From: Terriglobia bacterium
GTDB taxonomy: Bacteria; Acidobacteriota; Terriglobia; Terriglobales; Acidobacteriaceae
DNA: 44,341 bases
Reading direction: 5' to 3'
NCBI GenBank assembly: GCA_020073015.1
Contig: JAIQFZ010000023.1
Coordinates: 1-44,341, forward strand
The notes under the pieces were generated by a model. It saw only the letters and a program-made list of their open reading frames with translations. It was not told the DNA's origin and did no database searches. The stretch's first letter is position 1; the number at the start of each line of letters is the position of its first letter. Position numbers and translations under genes: made by a program. Shown here one piece after another: positions 33,993 through 41,520 of the stretch.

Positions 33993-34478
33993 ATGCGACG
34001 CAGCGTTCTCAGTATTGGGCTGATGTTACTGGCAGGGACAATGGCGTTCGGTCAGAGTGCAACGACCTCTTCCACCGACCTCGGGCAGGATCGGAAAGAT
34101 CTCCACAAAGACAAGCGAGATTTGCGACAGGATCGTCGGGATCGCAACCAGGATCGGCGCGATATAAATAAGGATCGAGCAGACCGGAATGCCGACCAGC
34201 GCGACATCAACCACGATCGCCGTGACCTGAACAAAGACCGCGCTGATCTGGCCCGTGACAGGAAGAACGGCAACACCGCCGATGCCAGAAAAGATCGGGC
34301 TGACATCCGCCATGACAAGCGGGATATCAATCACGACCGCGCCGACCGCAGCCGGGATCAGCGCGACATCAACCATGACCGGCGCGACTTGCATGCCGAC
34401 AATCGCGACATCCAGCACGACAAGAAGGATATCAGGCACGACCGCAGGGATATCCACCACGACAAGGTGGGCAAGTAA
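33993..34478 (+). CDS. Exported Asp/Arg heptad-repeat protein
   Basis: A 161-residue protein. It has a signal peptide (residues 1-20, GTMAFG then Q) and a short Ser/Thr segment (22-28). Eighteen heptads of the form D-[LIRA]-x-x-D-[RKQN]-[RKA] follow: nine at 29-91, the spacer NGNTA at 92-96, and nine at 97-159, ending GK. Asp occurs at positions 1 and 5 of every heptad; basic residues fill positions 6-7, and the second block is rich in His at position 4. No cysteine or aromatic residue is present after the signal. Net charge is nearly balanced, and each heptad fits two helical turns, suggesting a salt-bridged single helix or rod. AGGAGAGAG precedes the ATG. I do not know a function; metal, desiccation or wall binding are only possibilities. 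Confidence 0.85.
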   Translation: MRRSVLSIGLMLLAGTMAFGQSATTSSTDLGQDRKDLHKDKRDLRQDRRDRNQDRRDINKDRADRNADQRDINHDRRDLNKDRADLARDRKNGNTADARKDRADIRHDKRDINHDRADRSRDQRDINHDRRDLHADNRDIQHDKKDIRHDRRDIHHDKVGK

Positions 34479-34496
34479 CACTCACCCACTGAAGCG

Positions 34497-34526
34497 AAGG
34501 CGGCGAGTGACCCTTGCCGCCTTTTT
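34497..34526 (+). terminator. Rho-independent terminator after heptad-repeat gene
   Basis: AAGGCGGC (34497-34504), an 11-base loop, GCCGCC (34516-34521) and TTTTT. It ends 48 bases after the stop and just before the convergent cutA. Confidence 0.85.
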
Positions 34527-34542
34527 CAGGCGGAGTGAATGC

Positions 34543-34860
34543 CTATCGTACAGACTCTCCAATCCACTCGAGATAGGCGGCGCTGCCATCCTCGATTCCA
34601 ATCGCGATGCACTCCGGAGTCTCGTACGAATGAAGTTCATGGAGAGCGTCCCGTAAACGCGCGAACATGCCGGCCGTGGTCTTGATCACGAGTAGGCACT
34701 CGGCTGCGGTCTCCACTTTGCCCTGCCAGCGGTAGACCGACTCGATTTGCGGAACGATGTTGACGCAAGCGGCCAGCCGCCGCTCGATCAAGGCGTGGGC
34801 AATCTTTCGTGCTTCTTCCAGCGACCCGCAGGTAGTGAGAACAATTCTCTTGTCAGTCAT
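34543..34860 (-). CDS. cutA: CutA divalent-cation tolerance protein
   Basis: A 105-residue trimeric cytoplasmic protein of the CutA1 family. It shows VLTTCGSLEEARKIAHALIERRLAACVN near the start, the central IESVYRWQGKVE, ECLLVIKTT, and the C-terminal HSYETPECIAI (with the conserved YxxPE) and YLEWI. CutA has been linked to copper tolerance and signalling, but its molecular role is unsettled. It converges on the heptad-repeat gene across a terminator. Length and motifs are complete. Confidence 0.95.
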   Translation of the reverse strand: MTDKRIVLTTCGSLEEARKIAHALIERRLAACVNIVPQIESVYRWQGKVETAAECLLVIKTTAGMFARLRDALHELHSYETPECIAIGIEDGSAAYLEWIGESVR

Positions 34861-34941
34861 ATAGAATCTGGCGTTAGGCTAGGGCCTCAGACGCTAGGAT
34901 TTTACATGTACGCTTGAGCGCCGATTTCACTTTTGACGCGG

Positions 34942-34970
34942 GGGCGGACAAGAGTGTCCGCCCTACACCC
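34942..34970. repeat. Dispersed hairpin repeat (TACACCC type)
   Basis: GGGCGGACA (34942-34950), AGAG loop, TGTCCGCCC (34955-34963) and TACACCC. The 9-bp stem lies 25 bases before the phosphomutase ATG and so is in its 5' leader or promoter region. Confidence 0.7.
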
Positions 34971-34994
34971 CCATAGCCTAATTCGAGGTACGCA

Positions 34995-36398
34995 ATGACT
35001 ACCCAGATCAGGTTTGGTACTTCCGGATGGCGCGCCGTCATGGCGGAAGAATTCACGTTTGCCAATGTCCAGCGGGCCGTTCATGGCATCGCCCGCTACG
35101 TGGTCTCGCAGAAGTCCGATGGCGCCAAGGTCATCGTCGGACGCGACCCGCGCTTTCTGGGAGAAACCTTCTGCTCGATGGCCGCCGACATTCTGGCTGG
35201 TTATGGCATCACGCCGCTCGTGATCGCCGAGGCTGCGCCTACGCCGACGATTTCCTATGCCGTGATTCAGTCGAAGGCCGACGGCGCGATCAACTTCACG
35301 GCCTCGCATAATCCGCCGGAGTACAACGGCATCAAGTTTTCAACGCCCGACGGCGCGCCCTCTCTCCCGGAAGTCACCCAGGCCGTGGAGGCCGAGATCG
35401 CCGCGTTCGATGCGAATCCCCAGCCACCACGCGGCAACAAGGCCGAAGCGCAGCCGATCGACCCGCGCCGCATGTATCTCTCTCGCCTGCGAGAAATTGT
35501 GGATCTCGAAGTCATCGCGAAAGCTGGTGTGAAAGTCGCCTTCGATCCTATGTGGGGCGCCGCGCGAGGCTATTCGGACGCGCTGCTTCGGGAGGCAGGA
35601 GTGACGGTTGCCACCGTCCATGATTACCGCGATGTCCTCTTCGGAGGTCATGCCCCGGAGCCGGACGATCATCTGCTCGAAGATCTGCGGCACAAGATGC
35701 GCGAGACCGGCGCGTCCATCGGCATTGCCACCGACGGCGACGCCGACCGGTTCGGGATTGTCGACGCGGATGGGACGTTCCTCCAGCCGAACTACATCAT
35801 CGCCCTGCTTTTTGATTATCTGGTGGAGAGCCGCGGCTGGAAAAATGGCGTTGGCAAATCGGTCGCCACCACGAATCTGATCAATGCCCTGGCGGAGAAA
35901 CACAAGATCGAACTGCACGAGACACCGGTGGGCTTCAAATACATCGGGGAACTCATCAAGCAGGACAAGATCGTGATCGGCGGCGAAGAAAGCGCGGGTC
36001 TGTCCATCCGCAAGCATGTGCCCGAAAAAGACGGGGTGCTGGCCGGTTTGTTGTGCTGCGAGATGGTCGCTCGCCGGGGAGCGTCACTGAGGAAGCAACT
36101 GGCCGATATATTTGCCAAAGTTGGTTCCTACTATCCGTTACGCGAGAACTTTCGCTTGACGCTTGAAGTGAAAGAGAAGTTTACTAAGAAGTTACGTAGC
36201 GATCCGGCCGAGTTTCATGGCAGTAAAGTTGCGAGCGTGGTAAGGACCGACGGACTCAAACTGGTTCTCGGCGACGGATCGTGGGTGTGCTACCGACTCT
36301 CCGGCACGGAGCCGGTGGTGCGCGTGTACTCGGAAGCGCGCAGCAAGCAAGAACTTGCGAAGTTGAGCGCAGCAGCGAAAGCATGGATCTTCGATTAG
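34995..36398 (+). CDS. Phosphoglucomutase/phosphomannomutase family protein
   Basis: A 467-residue alpha-D-phosphohexomutase moving phosphate between C6 and C1 of hexoses. The opening is IRFGTSGWRAV. The phosphoserine is Ser104 in TASHNP, the Mg-binding loop DGDADRFG has Asp247, Asp249 and Asp251, the sugar loop is GEESAGLSI (about 335), and the phosphate loop in domain 4 reads RLSGTEPVVRVY. Specificity for glucose, mannose or glucosamine cannot be set. The FtsB-like gene starts inside its last 16 bases. Confidence 0.93.
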   Translation: MTTQIRFGTSGWRAVMAEEFTFANVQRAVHGIARYVVSQKSDGAKVIVGRDPRFLGETFCSMAADILAGYGITPLVIAEAAPTPTISYAVIQSKADGAINFTASHNPPEYNGIKFSTPDGAPSLPEVTQAVEAEIAAFDANPQPPRGNKAEAQPIDPRRMYLSRLREIVDLEVIAKAGVKVAFDPMWGAARGYSDALLREAGVTVATVHDYRDVLFGGHAPEPDDHLLEDLRHKMRETGASIGIATDGDADRFGIVDADGTFLQPNYIIALLFDYLVESRGWKNGVGKSVATTNLINALAEKHKIELHETPVGFKYIGELIKQDKIVIGGEESAGLSIRKHVPEKDGVLAGLLCCEMVARRGASLRKQLADIFAKVGSYYPLRENFRLTLEVKEKFTKKLRSDPAEFHGSKVASVVRTDGLKLVLGDGSWVCYRLSGTEPVVRVYSEARSKQELAKLSAAAKAWIFD

Positions 36399-36853
36399 GC
36401 CCAACCACGAGAGTGCGCATCCTGCCGCGACCGGAGGACAGCCTGCGCGTGGTCATGGAGCAGGCCCCGCGGGCAGAGGCGCTGGCGGCCCGTTGTGTGG
36501 AACGTACCCGCCCGGTGTGGTCCTGGGTTGTTCTGGAGTGGAGACGGCTGGGGACGGTGGCGTCCGTCGCGCTGATTCTGGGATTGATGCTGCACGCCAT
36601 GTTCGGCGCCAATGGCATGGTCGCTTACCGGCAGAAGCGCGCTGAGATGCAGTCACTCAAGACTGACGTCGAGCGCCTGCAAAAACAAAACGAGGAAAGC
36701 GCGGTCAGGATCAAAGCGCTGAAGTCAGACCCGAAGGCCATCGAAAAAGAAGCTCGGGAACAGTTTGGATACGCGCGCCCGGGCGAAGTCGTGTATGTTG
36801 CCCCAGCCCCGCCGCCTAAACCGCCCACGGGGCGCGCCAAGAAAGAGCAGTAG
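36383..36853 (+). CDS. FtsB/DivIC-like septum formation initiator
   Basis: A 156-residue bitopic membrane protein. The N-terminal cytoplasmic part (1-57) is unusually long and basic. One membrane helix lies at about 58-77, then a coiled coil (82-112, MQSLKTDVERLQKQNEE), followed by the family end PKAIEKEAREQFGYARPGEVVYV and a Pro/Lys-rich tail. FtsB/DivIC bridge FtsL and FtsQ at the division septum. The ATG at 36383 overlaps the phosphomutase stop; ATG at 36455 would shorten the cytoplasmic tail by 24 residues and cannot be excluded. Confidence 0.82.
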   Translation: MDLRLGPTTRVRILPRPEDSLRVVMEQAPRAEALAARCVERTRPVWSWVVLEWRRLGTVASVALILGLMLHAMFGANGMVAYRQKRAEMQSLKTDVERLQKQNEESAVRIKALKSDPKAIEKEAREQFGYARPGEVVYVAPAPPPKPPTGRAKKEQ

Positions 36854-36985
36854 ACTTCGCGGCACTCTGCGCAGCCCTAACGACTCCAGAGAGTGGCTTC
36901 CCCTGCGTGCAACCCCCCGGGTCCTGTGGTAGAGTTCAGGAAGATTCCAGCACCAGTGGGGAACTCATTGAAGAAGGAGGATGAC

Positions 36986-37309
36986 ATGCGGAACTTTCTG
37001 TGTACGATTTTTGCTCTCACTTTGCTGTTTGTGGTGGCAACAGCGTCATTTGCCAGCGACGCTCAAACCGTGAATGGATGGGTCAGCGACTCCAAGTGCG
37101 GAGTCAAGGGGGCCAATGCGGGCGCTGCCGAATGCACCAAGAAATGCATCGCTGCCGGAGCCAGCGTGGTTGTCGTTACCGATGGCGATCAGAAGATATT
37201 GACAGTCGATAACCCGGACGCACTCAAGGGACATGAAGGCCACCACATCGCGGTGACCGGACATGTTGCTGGCGAGAAGATTCACGTGGACAGCGTGAAG
37301 ATGCTGTAG
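36986..37309 (+). CDS. Small secreted Cys-containing protein (DUF5818-like)
   Basis: A 107-residue exported protein. The ATG at 36986 has AAGGAGG five bases before it and starts a signal peptide (cleavage near ASFAS, residue 23). The mature part has Cys38 (SDSKCG), Cys50 and Cys54 (AECTKKC), strands ASVVVVTDGDQKILTV, and a closing HHIAVTGHVAGEKIHVDSVKML. This matches small OB-like secreted proteins frequent in Acidobacteriota (DUF5818-type by resemblance). Three cysteines could bind metal or form one disulfide. Function unknown. Confidence 0.8.
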   Translation: MRNFLCTIFALTLLFVVATASFASDAQTVNGWVSDSKCGVKGANAGAAECTKKCIAAGASVVVVTDGDQKILTVDNPDALKGHEGHHIAVTGHVAGEKIHVDSVKML

Positions 37310-37340
37310 AGGAAAGAGCCAGAATTAGCAGATAGAAAGC

Positions 37341-37394
37341 GGGCGGCCTGGAGGCCGCCCATGTTTCTTGTAGAGAGACGGGCGTCTCGCCCGT
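37341..37394. repeat. Two adjacent G+C hairpins after the small secreted gene
   Basis: GGGCGGCCT (37341-37349) and AGGCCGCCC (37352-37360) form a perfect stem. ACGGGCG (37378-37384) and CGCCCGT (37388-37394) form a second, preceded by TGTAGAGAG, the reverse of the tail seen in other copies. They lie between convergent genes and may work as a bidirectional transcription block, though T tracts are weak. Confidence 0.65.
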
Positions 37395-37408
37395 TCGTGT
37401 ACGGGTTC

Positions 37409-38182
37409 CTACCGGACCACGCCTTCCAGCGGCGAACTGGCCGTCGCGTAGAGTTTTTTCGGCATGCGTCCTGCCAGGTATGCCTGACGTCCAGCGATCA
37501 CCGCGTGCTTCATCGCTTCCGCCATCAGCACCGGTTCTTGTGCTCCGGCGATGCCGGTGTTCATCAGCACCCCGTCGTAGCCGAGTTCCATGGCGAGGGT
37601 CGCGTCGGAAGCCGTGCCCACTCCCGCATCCACGATCAGCGGCACTCCGGTAATCATCTCGCGGAGGATGCGCAGGTTGGCCGCGTTCTGAATTCCCAGC
37701 CCGCTGCCGATCGGTGCGCCCAGCGGCATGACGGCCGAGGCTCCGGCATCCAGCAGCCGCTTGGCGAACACGATGTCGTCCGAGGTGTACGCCAGCACGG
37801 TGAATCCTTCTTTCACCAGAACACGCGTGGCTTCAAGCGTGGCCTGCACATCGGGGAAAAGTGTCGCTTGGTCGCCGATCACTTCCAGCTTGATCCAGTC
37901 GGAGAGCCCGACCTCGCGCGCCAGGCGGGCCGTGCGGATGGCGTCGTCGGCGGTGTAGCAGCCGGCGGTGTTGGGCAGCAGGAAATATTTATTCGGATCG
38001 ATGTAATCGAGCAGCGATTCCTTGCTGCGGTCCAGGTTCACGCGACGCACGGCCACGGTCACCATGTCAGCGCCGCTGGCCTCGAGGGCGCGGGCAGTTT
38101 CCTGAAAAGATTTGTACTTGCCGGTTCCGACGATCAGCCGGGAGCAGAATTGTTTGCCTGCGATAAGGAACGAATCCGTCAT
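37409..38182 (-). CDS. thiG: Thiazole synthase
   Basis: A 257-residue TIM-barrel enzyme that builds the thiamine thiazole from DXP, dehydroglycine and sulfur from ThiS thiocarboxylate. The family blocks [53 protein letters not shown] with Lys98 (imine-forming), [34 protein letters not shown] and [12 protein letters not shown] are intact. The ATG at 38182 is chosen by family length; upstream sequence is hairpin-rich. No thiS lies within the window, so it must be elsewhere. Confidence 0.96.
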   Translation of the reverse strand: MTDSFLIAGKQFCSRLIVGTGKYKSFQETARALEASGADMVTVAVRRVNLDRSKESLLDYIDPNKYFLLPNTAGCYTADDAIRTARLAREVGLSDWIKLEVIGDQATLFPDVQATLEATRVLVKEGFTVLAYTSDDIVFAKRLLDAGASAVMPLGAPIGSGLGIQNAANLRILREMITGVPLIVDAGVGTASDATLAMELGYDGVLMNTGIAGAQEPVLMAEAMKHAVIAGRQAYLAGRMPKKLYATASSPLEGVVR

Positions 38183-38202
38183 GAGCCTATTGTACGGCTC
38201 TC

Positions 38203-38225
38203 CGGCGGATGTTAACCATCCGCCG
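38203..38225 (-). promoter_or_regulatory. Perfect hairpin in thiG leader
   Basis: CGGCGGATG and CATCCGCCG pair over nine bases around a TTAAC loop (read on the plus strand), 21-43 bases before the thiG start. It lacks a T tract, so it is not a simple terminator, and it does not contain TPP-riboswitch core sequences. It could mask or stabilise the 5' end of the mRNA. Confidence 0.5.
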
Positions 38226-38395
38226 CGCGGCGATGGCGGGCATGCGATAGCCCGGCGGGCGGACCAGAGGCTAGCAAGCTGTCTCAAAGGAATCAGGCAA
38301 TCTCATGAAGGTTGCTCGGGTAGTTAGTGCAAGGGTTGGTTTAGGTCAACCAGGCATGCCCTTACCCTACCCTGGACCTTGACGGGGATTTTCGC

Positions 38396-38424
38396 TAGAA
38401 ACATGGAGTGCGCTACGTTACAAT
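38396..38424 (+). promoter_or_regulatory. Candidate sigma-70 promoter for crp/fnr-like gene
   Basis: TAGAAA (38396-38401) and TACAAT (38419-38424) are separated by 17 bases, matching consensus at four and five positions. An A+T-rich stretch follows. The predicted leader is about 37 bases. Confidence 0.45.
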
Positions 38425-38467
38425 AATAAATAAAGATTGAGTCCGTGAGGGCTTCCTGGAGCTTCCT

Positions 38468-39154
38468 ATGCCATCGCTTCGAATGTTGCCGACACGACAG
38501 CGTCGCGCCCGAACCGAGCTTTTTGACCCCAAAACCTTCTTGGCGAGTGCTGGCATCGGCAGGACTGTTAACAGCTGTCGCCCAAAGGGCGCCATTTTTT
38601 CGCAGGGAGAGCGTGCGGACGCTGTGTTCTACATCCAAGAGGGGCGGGTAAGGCTCAGCGTGCTCTCCAAGCATGGCAAGGAAGCAACCATCGGACTGCT
38701 CGGCCCGGGCGACTTCCTGGGCGAAGGGTGTCTCGCCTCGACCCAGCCCATCCGCTTGGCAACCGCTACGGCCATTACGGACTGCTCGATCCTGAAGATT
38801 ACCAAGAAAGAGATGATGCGCACTCTCCACGAGCAACACCAGTTATCCGACCTGTTTGTTGCGTACCTGATTGAACGGCACAACCACACGCAGGCGGATC
38901 TGGTCGATCAGTTGTTCAATTCGAGTGAAAAGCGGCTGGCACGGGCGCTCTTAATACTGTCCCGCTTCGGAAAAGACGACAAGCCCGAAACCGTGATCCC
39001 GCAAATCAGTCAGGAGACTCTGGCGGAAATGGTGGGCACCACCCGCTCCCGCGTGAATTTCTTCATGAACAAATTCAGAAAGCTCGGCTTCATCAAGTAC
39101 AACGGTGGATTGCAGGTGAACAGTTCCCTGCTGGGTGTCGTCCTGCACGAGTAA
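38468..39154 (+). CDS. Crp/Fnr family transcriptional regulator
   Basis: A 228-residue regulator. A basic N-terminus of about 20 residues precedes the cyclic-nucleotide-like sensor domain (about 28-140: KGAIFSQGERADAVFYIQEGRVRLSV, GLLGPGDFLGEGCL), the dimer helix (about 145-175) and a winged HTH (ISQETLAEMVGTTRSRVNFFMNKFRKLGFI, about 178-212). No N-terminal four-cysteine cluster is present, so it is not an oxygen sensor of the FNR type. The residues expected for cAMP binding are not clearly conserved, so the ligand is unknown. It stands alone with its own promoter. Confidence 0.92.
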   Translation: MPSLRMLPTRQRRARTELFDPKTFLASAGIGRTVNSCRPKGAIFSQGERADAVFYIQEGRVRLSVLSKHGKEATIGLLGPGDFLGEGCLASTQPIRLATATAITDCSILKITKKEMMRTLHEQHQLSDLFVAYLIERHNHTQADLVDQLFNSSEKRLARALLILSRFGKDDKPETVIPQISQETLAEMVGTTRSRVNFFMNKFRKLGFIKYNGGLQVNSSLLGVVLHE

Positions 39155-39218
39155 CTCCCGTTTCTCAACCTGAAGCGCACCCCAACCACAACCGCAGCAA
39201 CTCAGGAAATTTTCCGCC

Positions 39219-39410
39219 CTAATCTAATCCCGAGCCTGACGACATTTTCGTCGCGACCAGCACTTCCAATAAAGTGGCGTTGTTGCGAACGCTGGCTGAG
39301 ATGGCGAGCAGACCCTCTGTGACGACGGGATACTGGTCCGCCAGCGAGTCGAGGCGGGTGCTCACGCCGTGAAGATTCTTAACTTCGAGCAGAATTGTAG
39401 ATGCAGTCAT
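39219..39410 (-). CDS. Small conserved-looking hypothetical protein
   Basis: A 63-residue protein without signal or membrane segment, predicted largely helical (TRLDSLADQYPVVTEGLLAI, RNNATLLEVLVATKM). Its composition and codon positions look coding, and there is no competing frame. The ATG at 39410 is preferred over the TTG six bases earlier. No domain was recognised. It follows the Crp-like gene convergently. Confidence 0.55.
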   Translation of the reverse strand: MTASTILLEVKNLHGVSTRLDSLADQYPVVTEGLLAISASVRNNATLLEVLVATKMSSGSGLD

Positions 39411-39535
39411 AGGCAACCCGATTTCCTGAAAGCCTAAGGAGGAAAAACTTCAGGTGGGCTGACTTAGTTCAGAGAACCTGACCGAGGAGAAGGTGGTGAC
39501 CGCCTCACCCTAAGTATATCAGCTGCTTCTGGAAT

Positions 39536-39651
39536 CCTGCCCCGGCAGGGGCGAACCAGCTTAGCCCCGCGCTTCAGCGCGGGGTAGGGTGGAAAGACGG
39601 ATCAGTCCCGGAGGGACGGCCCAGTTTTGAAACAGACTCTTCAGCGCGGGG
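39536..39651. repeat. Cluster of short hairpins (GCGCGGGG / GTCCCGGAGGGAC)
   Basis: CCTGCC/GGCAGG (39536-39549), CCCCGCGC-TTCA-GCGCGGGG (39565-39584), GTCCC-GGA-GGGAC (39605-39617), and a further TCAGCGCGGGG at 39641-39651. They occupy most of the 291-base spacer between two minus-strand genes. No gene is visible in the spacer. Confidence 0.7.
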
Positions 39652-39707
39652 AATTGTTAGCGACTTGCGCCCATTACGGCAGTCAAGAGCGACATGAGTT
39701 CTATCCC

Positions 39708-40121
39708 CTATTCCTTTGGCGCCAGAACATAGGCATAGACGAGCAACGCCACGCCGATCAGCAACGGAATCAATCCCACCAGGTAGGCCGCGGGTTCGTC
39801 GTGCACGATCGCCTTCAGGAACACCATGACGCCAATGCCGACCGCCAGCGTAATCAGACCGCCGAGCCTCTGCCCGTCGCGGCGGCGTAGCATGAAGTTA
39901 TGTTCTTGTTCATGAAGCATGTCCATGGCGGCCTTGGCGCCGTCCCCGGACGTTTCCGCGATTTTTTTCAGCGTCTCACTGGTGTAGTACGCTTCGCGTT
40001 CCTTGCGGCGAGCGTCTGCCCACGCGGCAACCGCCAGGAAAGAGAACAGGGCGATACTGCCTACGATCGGCACCAGCATGGCCGCGACCGGTACGATAGT
40101 TCCATCTCCATCGAACGCCAT
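39708..40121 (-). CDS. DUF6249-like membrane protein
   Basis: A 137-residue inner-membrane protein with three hydrophobic segments (about 11-34, 84-102 and 112-132). A charged amphipathic loop (ARRKEREAYYTSETLKKIAETSGDG ... EQEHNFMLRRRDGQRLGGLI) lies between the first and second. This arrangement matches small membrane proteins often encoded beside ECF sigma factors. AAGGAG lies before the ATG. It is divergent from the sigma/anti-sigma pair by 158 bases, suggesting shared control. Its biochemical role is unknown. Confidence 0.75.
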   Translation of the reverse strand: MAFDGDGTIVPVAAMLVPIVGSIALFSFLAVAAWADARRKEREAYYTSETLKKIAETSGDGAKAAMDMLHEQEHNFMLRRRDGQRLGGLITLAVGIGVMVFLKAIVHDEPAAYLVGLIPLLIGVALLVYAYVLAPKE

Positions 40122-40279
40122 GGTCAGCTCCTTGAAGGCTTTCTGCCTTCGTCTGGTAAGACCGCTCCGGTCCTTTTACGGTTGCATAATTTGTGTGTAT
40201 TGCCAGACCGGATCTGGACGAAAATAGTGCAACCGGCCAGAGACTGGCTCAGTCCTACTAACGGGAGGGTGCTCCACGC

Positions 40280-40843
40280 GTGAGTGCCAGCGACGATCAA
40301 GCCGACGTTGCGAAAGTCCTGGCGGGAGAGGTTGTCGCGTACGAGGGGATTGTTCGCCGCTGGCAGGGTCCCTTGATCAACCTGGCGTACCGTTTTTGCC
40401 GCGATCGCGGCCGGGCCGAAGAGTTGGCACAAGAAGCCTTTCTTCGCGCCTACCGCGCGCTCGGCCAGTGGCGTCAGGACGCGGCCTTTTCCACCTGGCT
40501 GTTTGCGCTGGCCACGAACCTCTATCGCTCGGAAGTACGCCGCATCCCGGCCCGAACGGTTCCGCTCGAAGAGGTCGAAGAGCCGCGCGATCCGCGTGCC
40601 GCCGATGGCGGTTTGGAGGACGACGACCGCGACCGCGCTGTGCGCCGCGCCGTATTCGCGTTGCCTCCGAAGTATCGCGAGGCGCTGATCCTTTTTTATT
40701 TTCACGACCTGGATGTTCCCACCGCCGCGCAAAGCCTAGGCCTGCCGGAAGGCACGGTCAAGGCGCGCTTGTTTCGGGGGCGGGAACTGCTGCGCGGCAA
40801 ACTGCCCCAGCTCTTGGCCGTACCGCGCTTGAAGGAGGCCTGA
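40280..40843 (+). CDS. ECF-type RNA polymerase sigma factor
   Basis: A 187-residue sigma-70 family factor of the extracytoplasmic function group. It starts at GTG, with GGGAGGG upstream. Region 2 (about 25-95) includes INLAYRFCRDRGRAEELAQEAFLRAYRAL and FSTWLFALATNLYRSE. A short acidic linker follows, then region 4 (about 125-180) with LPPKYREALILFYFHDLDV and EGTVKARLFRGRELL. The stop overlaps the next gene by one base (TGATG), coupling it to a membrane anti-sigma-like protein. Target promoters cannot be predicted. Confidence 0.94.
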   Translation: MSASDDQADVAKVLAGEVVAYEGIVRRWQGPLINLAYRFCRDRGRAEELAQEAFLRAYRALGQWRQDAAFSTWLFALATNLYRSEVRRIPARTVPLEEVEEPRDPRAADGGLEDDDRDRAVRRAVFALPPKYREALILFYFHDLDVPTAAQSLGLPEGTVKARLFRGRELLRGKLPQLLAVPRLKEA

Positions 40844-41223
40844 TGAGTCACGACGAGATCGATCGTATTCTGTCGCACGACGAAGAACTGCTTCCCTCGT
40901 CGGGCTTCGCCGCCTCGGTCATGGATGCCGTTCGCCGCGAGGCCGCCGTCCCCCCGCCGATTCCATTCCCGTGGAAGCGGGCCCTGCCCGGACTGGCCGT
41001 GGCGGGTCTCACCCTCGTGCTGGTCGTTTTGGTTTTTGCTGCAGAGGCCACCCAGTTGGGAAGGGAAGCTCCGAGCGCGCAGGTATCGGTATGGTGGATG
41101 TCCAGGTTGACTCCGATCATGATGGCAACCACGACTCCCACGGCGGGTTGGACGCTTTTGGCGCTTGCCTTAACCCTTGCCTCGGTGATCTTCCCTTTGC
41201 GCCTCGCAGGCCGGAGAACCTAA
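40843..41223 (+). CDS. Putative membrane-bound anti-sigma factor
   Basis: A 126-residue protein beginning in the TGATG overlap after the sigma gene. Residues 1-42 are soluble (SHDEIDRILSHDEELLPSSGFAASVMDAVRREA) and could bind the sigma factor. Membrane segments lie at about 49-69 and 101-120. No zinc HxxxCxxC motif of the ZAS type is visible, so it is not a canonical ZAS anti-sigma. Role is inferred from coupling and topology. Confidence 0.72.
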   Translation: MSHDEIDRILSHDEELLPSSGFAASVMDAVRREAAVPPPIPFPWKRALPGLAVAGLTLVLVVLVFAAEATQLGREAPSAQVSVWWMSRLTPIMMATTTPTAGWTLLALALTLASVIFPLRLAGRRT

Positions 41224-41265
41224 GGCCGGGGGCCGCGGAACGAGTTCTTACGACCTGACCCGTGG

Positions 41266-41520
41266 CTATACAAATAACGGGTGCGGAGTAAAAGACGCTG
41301 GCAATTCCAGTTCCGCTCTCAGCAGGTCTTTGGCCTTATAGGTATATTCGTGGCCGCAATCGTCGCAGCGTACGTTGAGGCCGCCATTCAGAGCGGGAGG
41401 AGGCTGAAATGCGTCCGTTTCAACCAGAGGGATCTTGTGTTCAAAAAACAGATTTTCGCGCTTGTGGAATTTGTGGTTTTTGCAGAGTACAACCCAGAAA
41501 TATTGGCTGTCGAAGCTCAT
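41266..41520 (-). CDS. Small putative zinc-ribbon protein
   Basis: An 84-residue protein. Cys13-x-x-His16 with His19, and Cys52-D-D-Cys55 in VRCDDCGHEYTYKAKDLLR, form a likely split zinc site, with the second half typical of a zinc ribbon. It has no signal or membrane segment. Found in Acidobacteriota-like contexts as a hypothetical; no function assigned. The 151 bases upstream before fadD hold nothing recognisable. Confidence 0.65.
   Translation of the reverse strand: MSFDSQYFWVVLCKNHKFHKRENLFFEHKIPLVETDAFQPPPALNGGLNVRCDDCGHEYTYKAKDLLRAELELPASFTPHPLFV

Noticed and set aside
34026-34481. Minus-strand open frame of 151 codons across the heptad-repeat gene
   Set aside because: It is produced by the 21-base repeat composition; the plus strand has a signal peptide, Shine-Dalgarno and terminator.
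37361-38215. Plus-strand open frame of 284 codons
   Set aside because: It is antisense to thiG, which has all family motifs.
38183-38467. TPP riboswitch upstream of thiG
   Set aside because: The conserved aptamer sequences were not found; only a simple hairpin is present.
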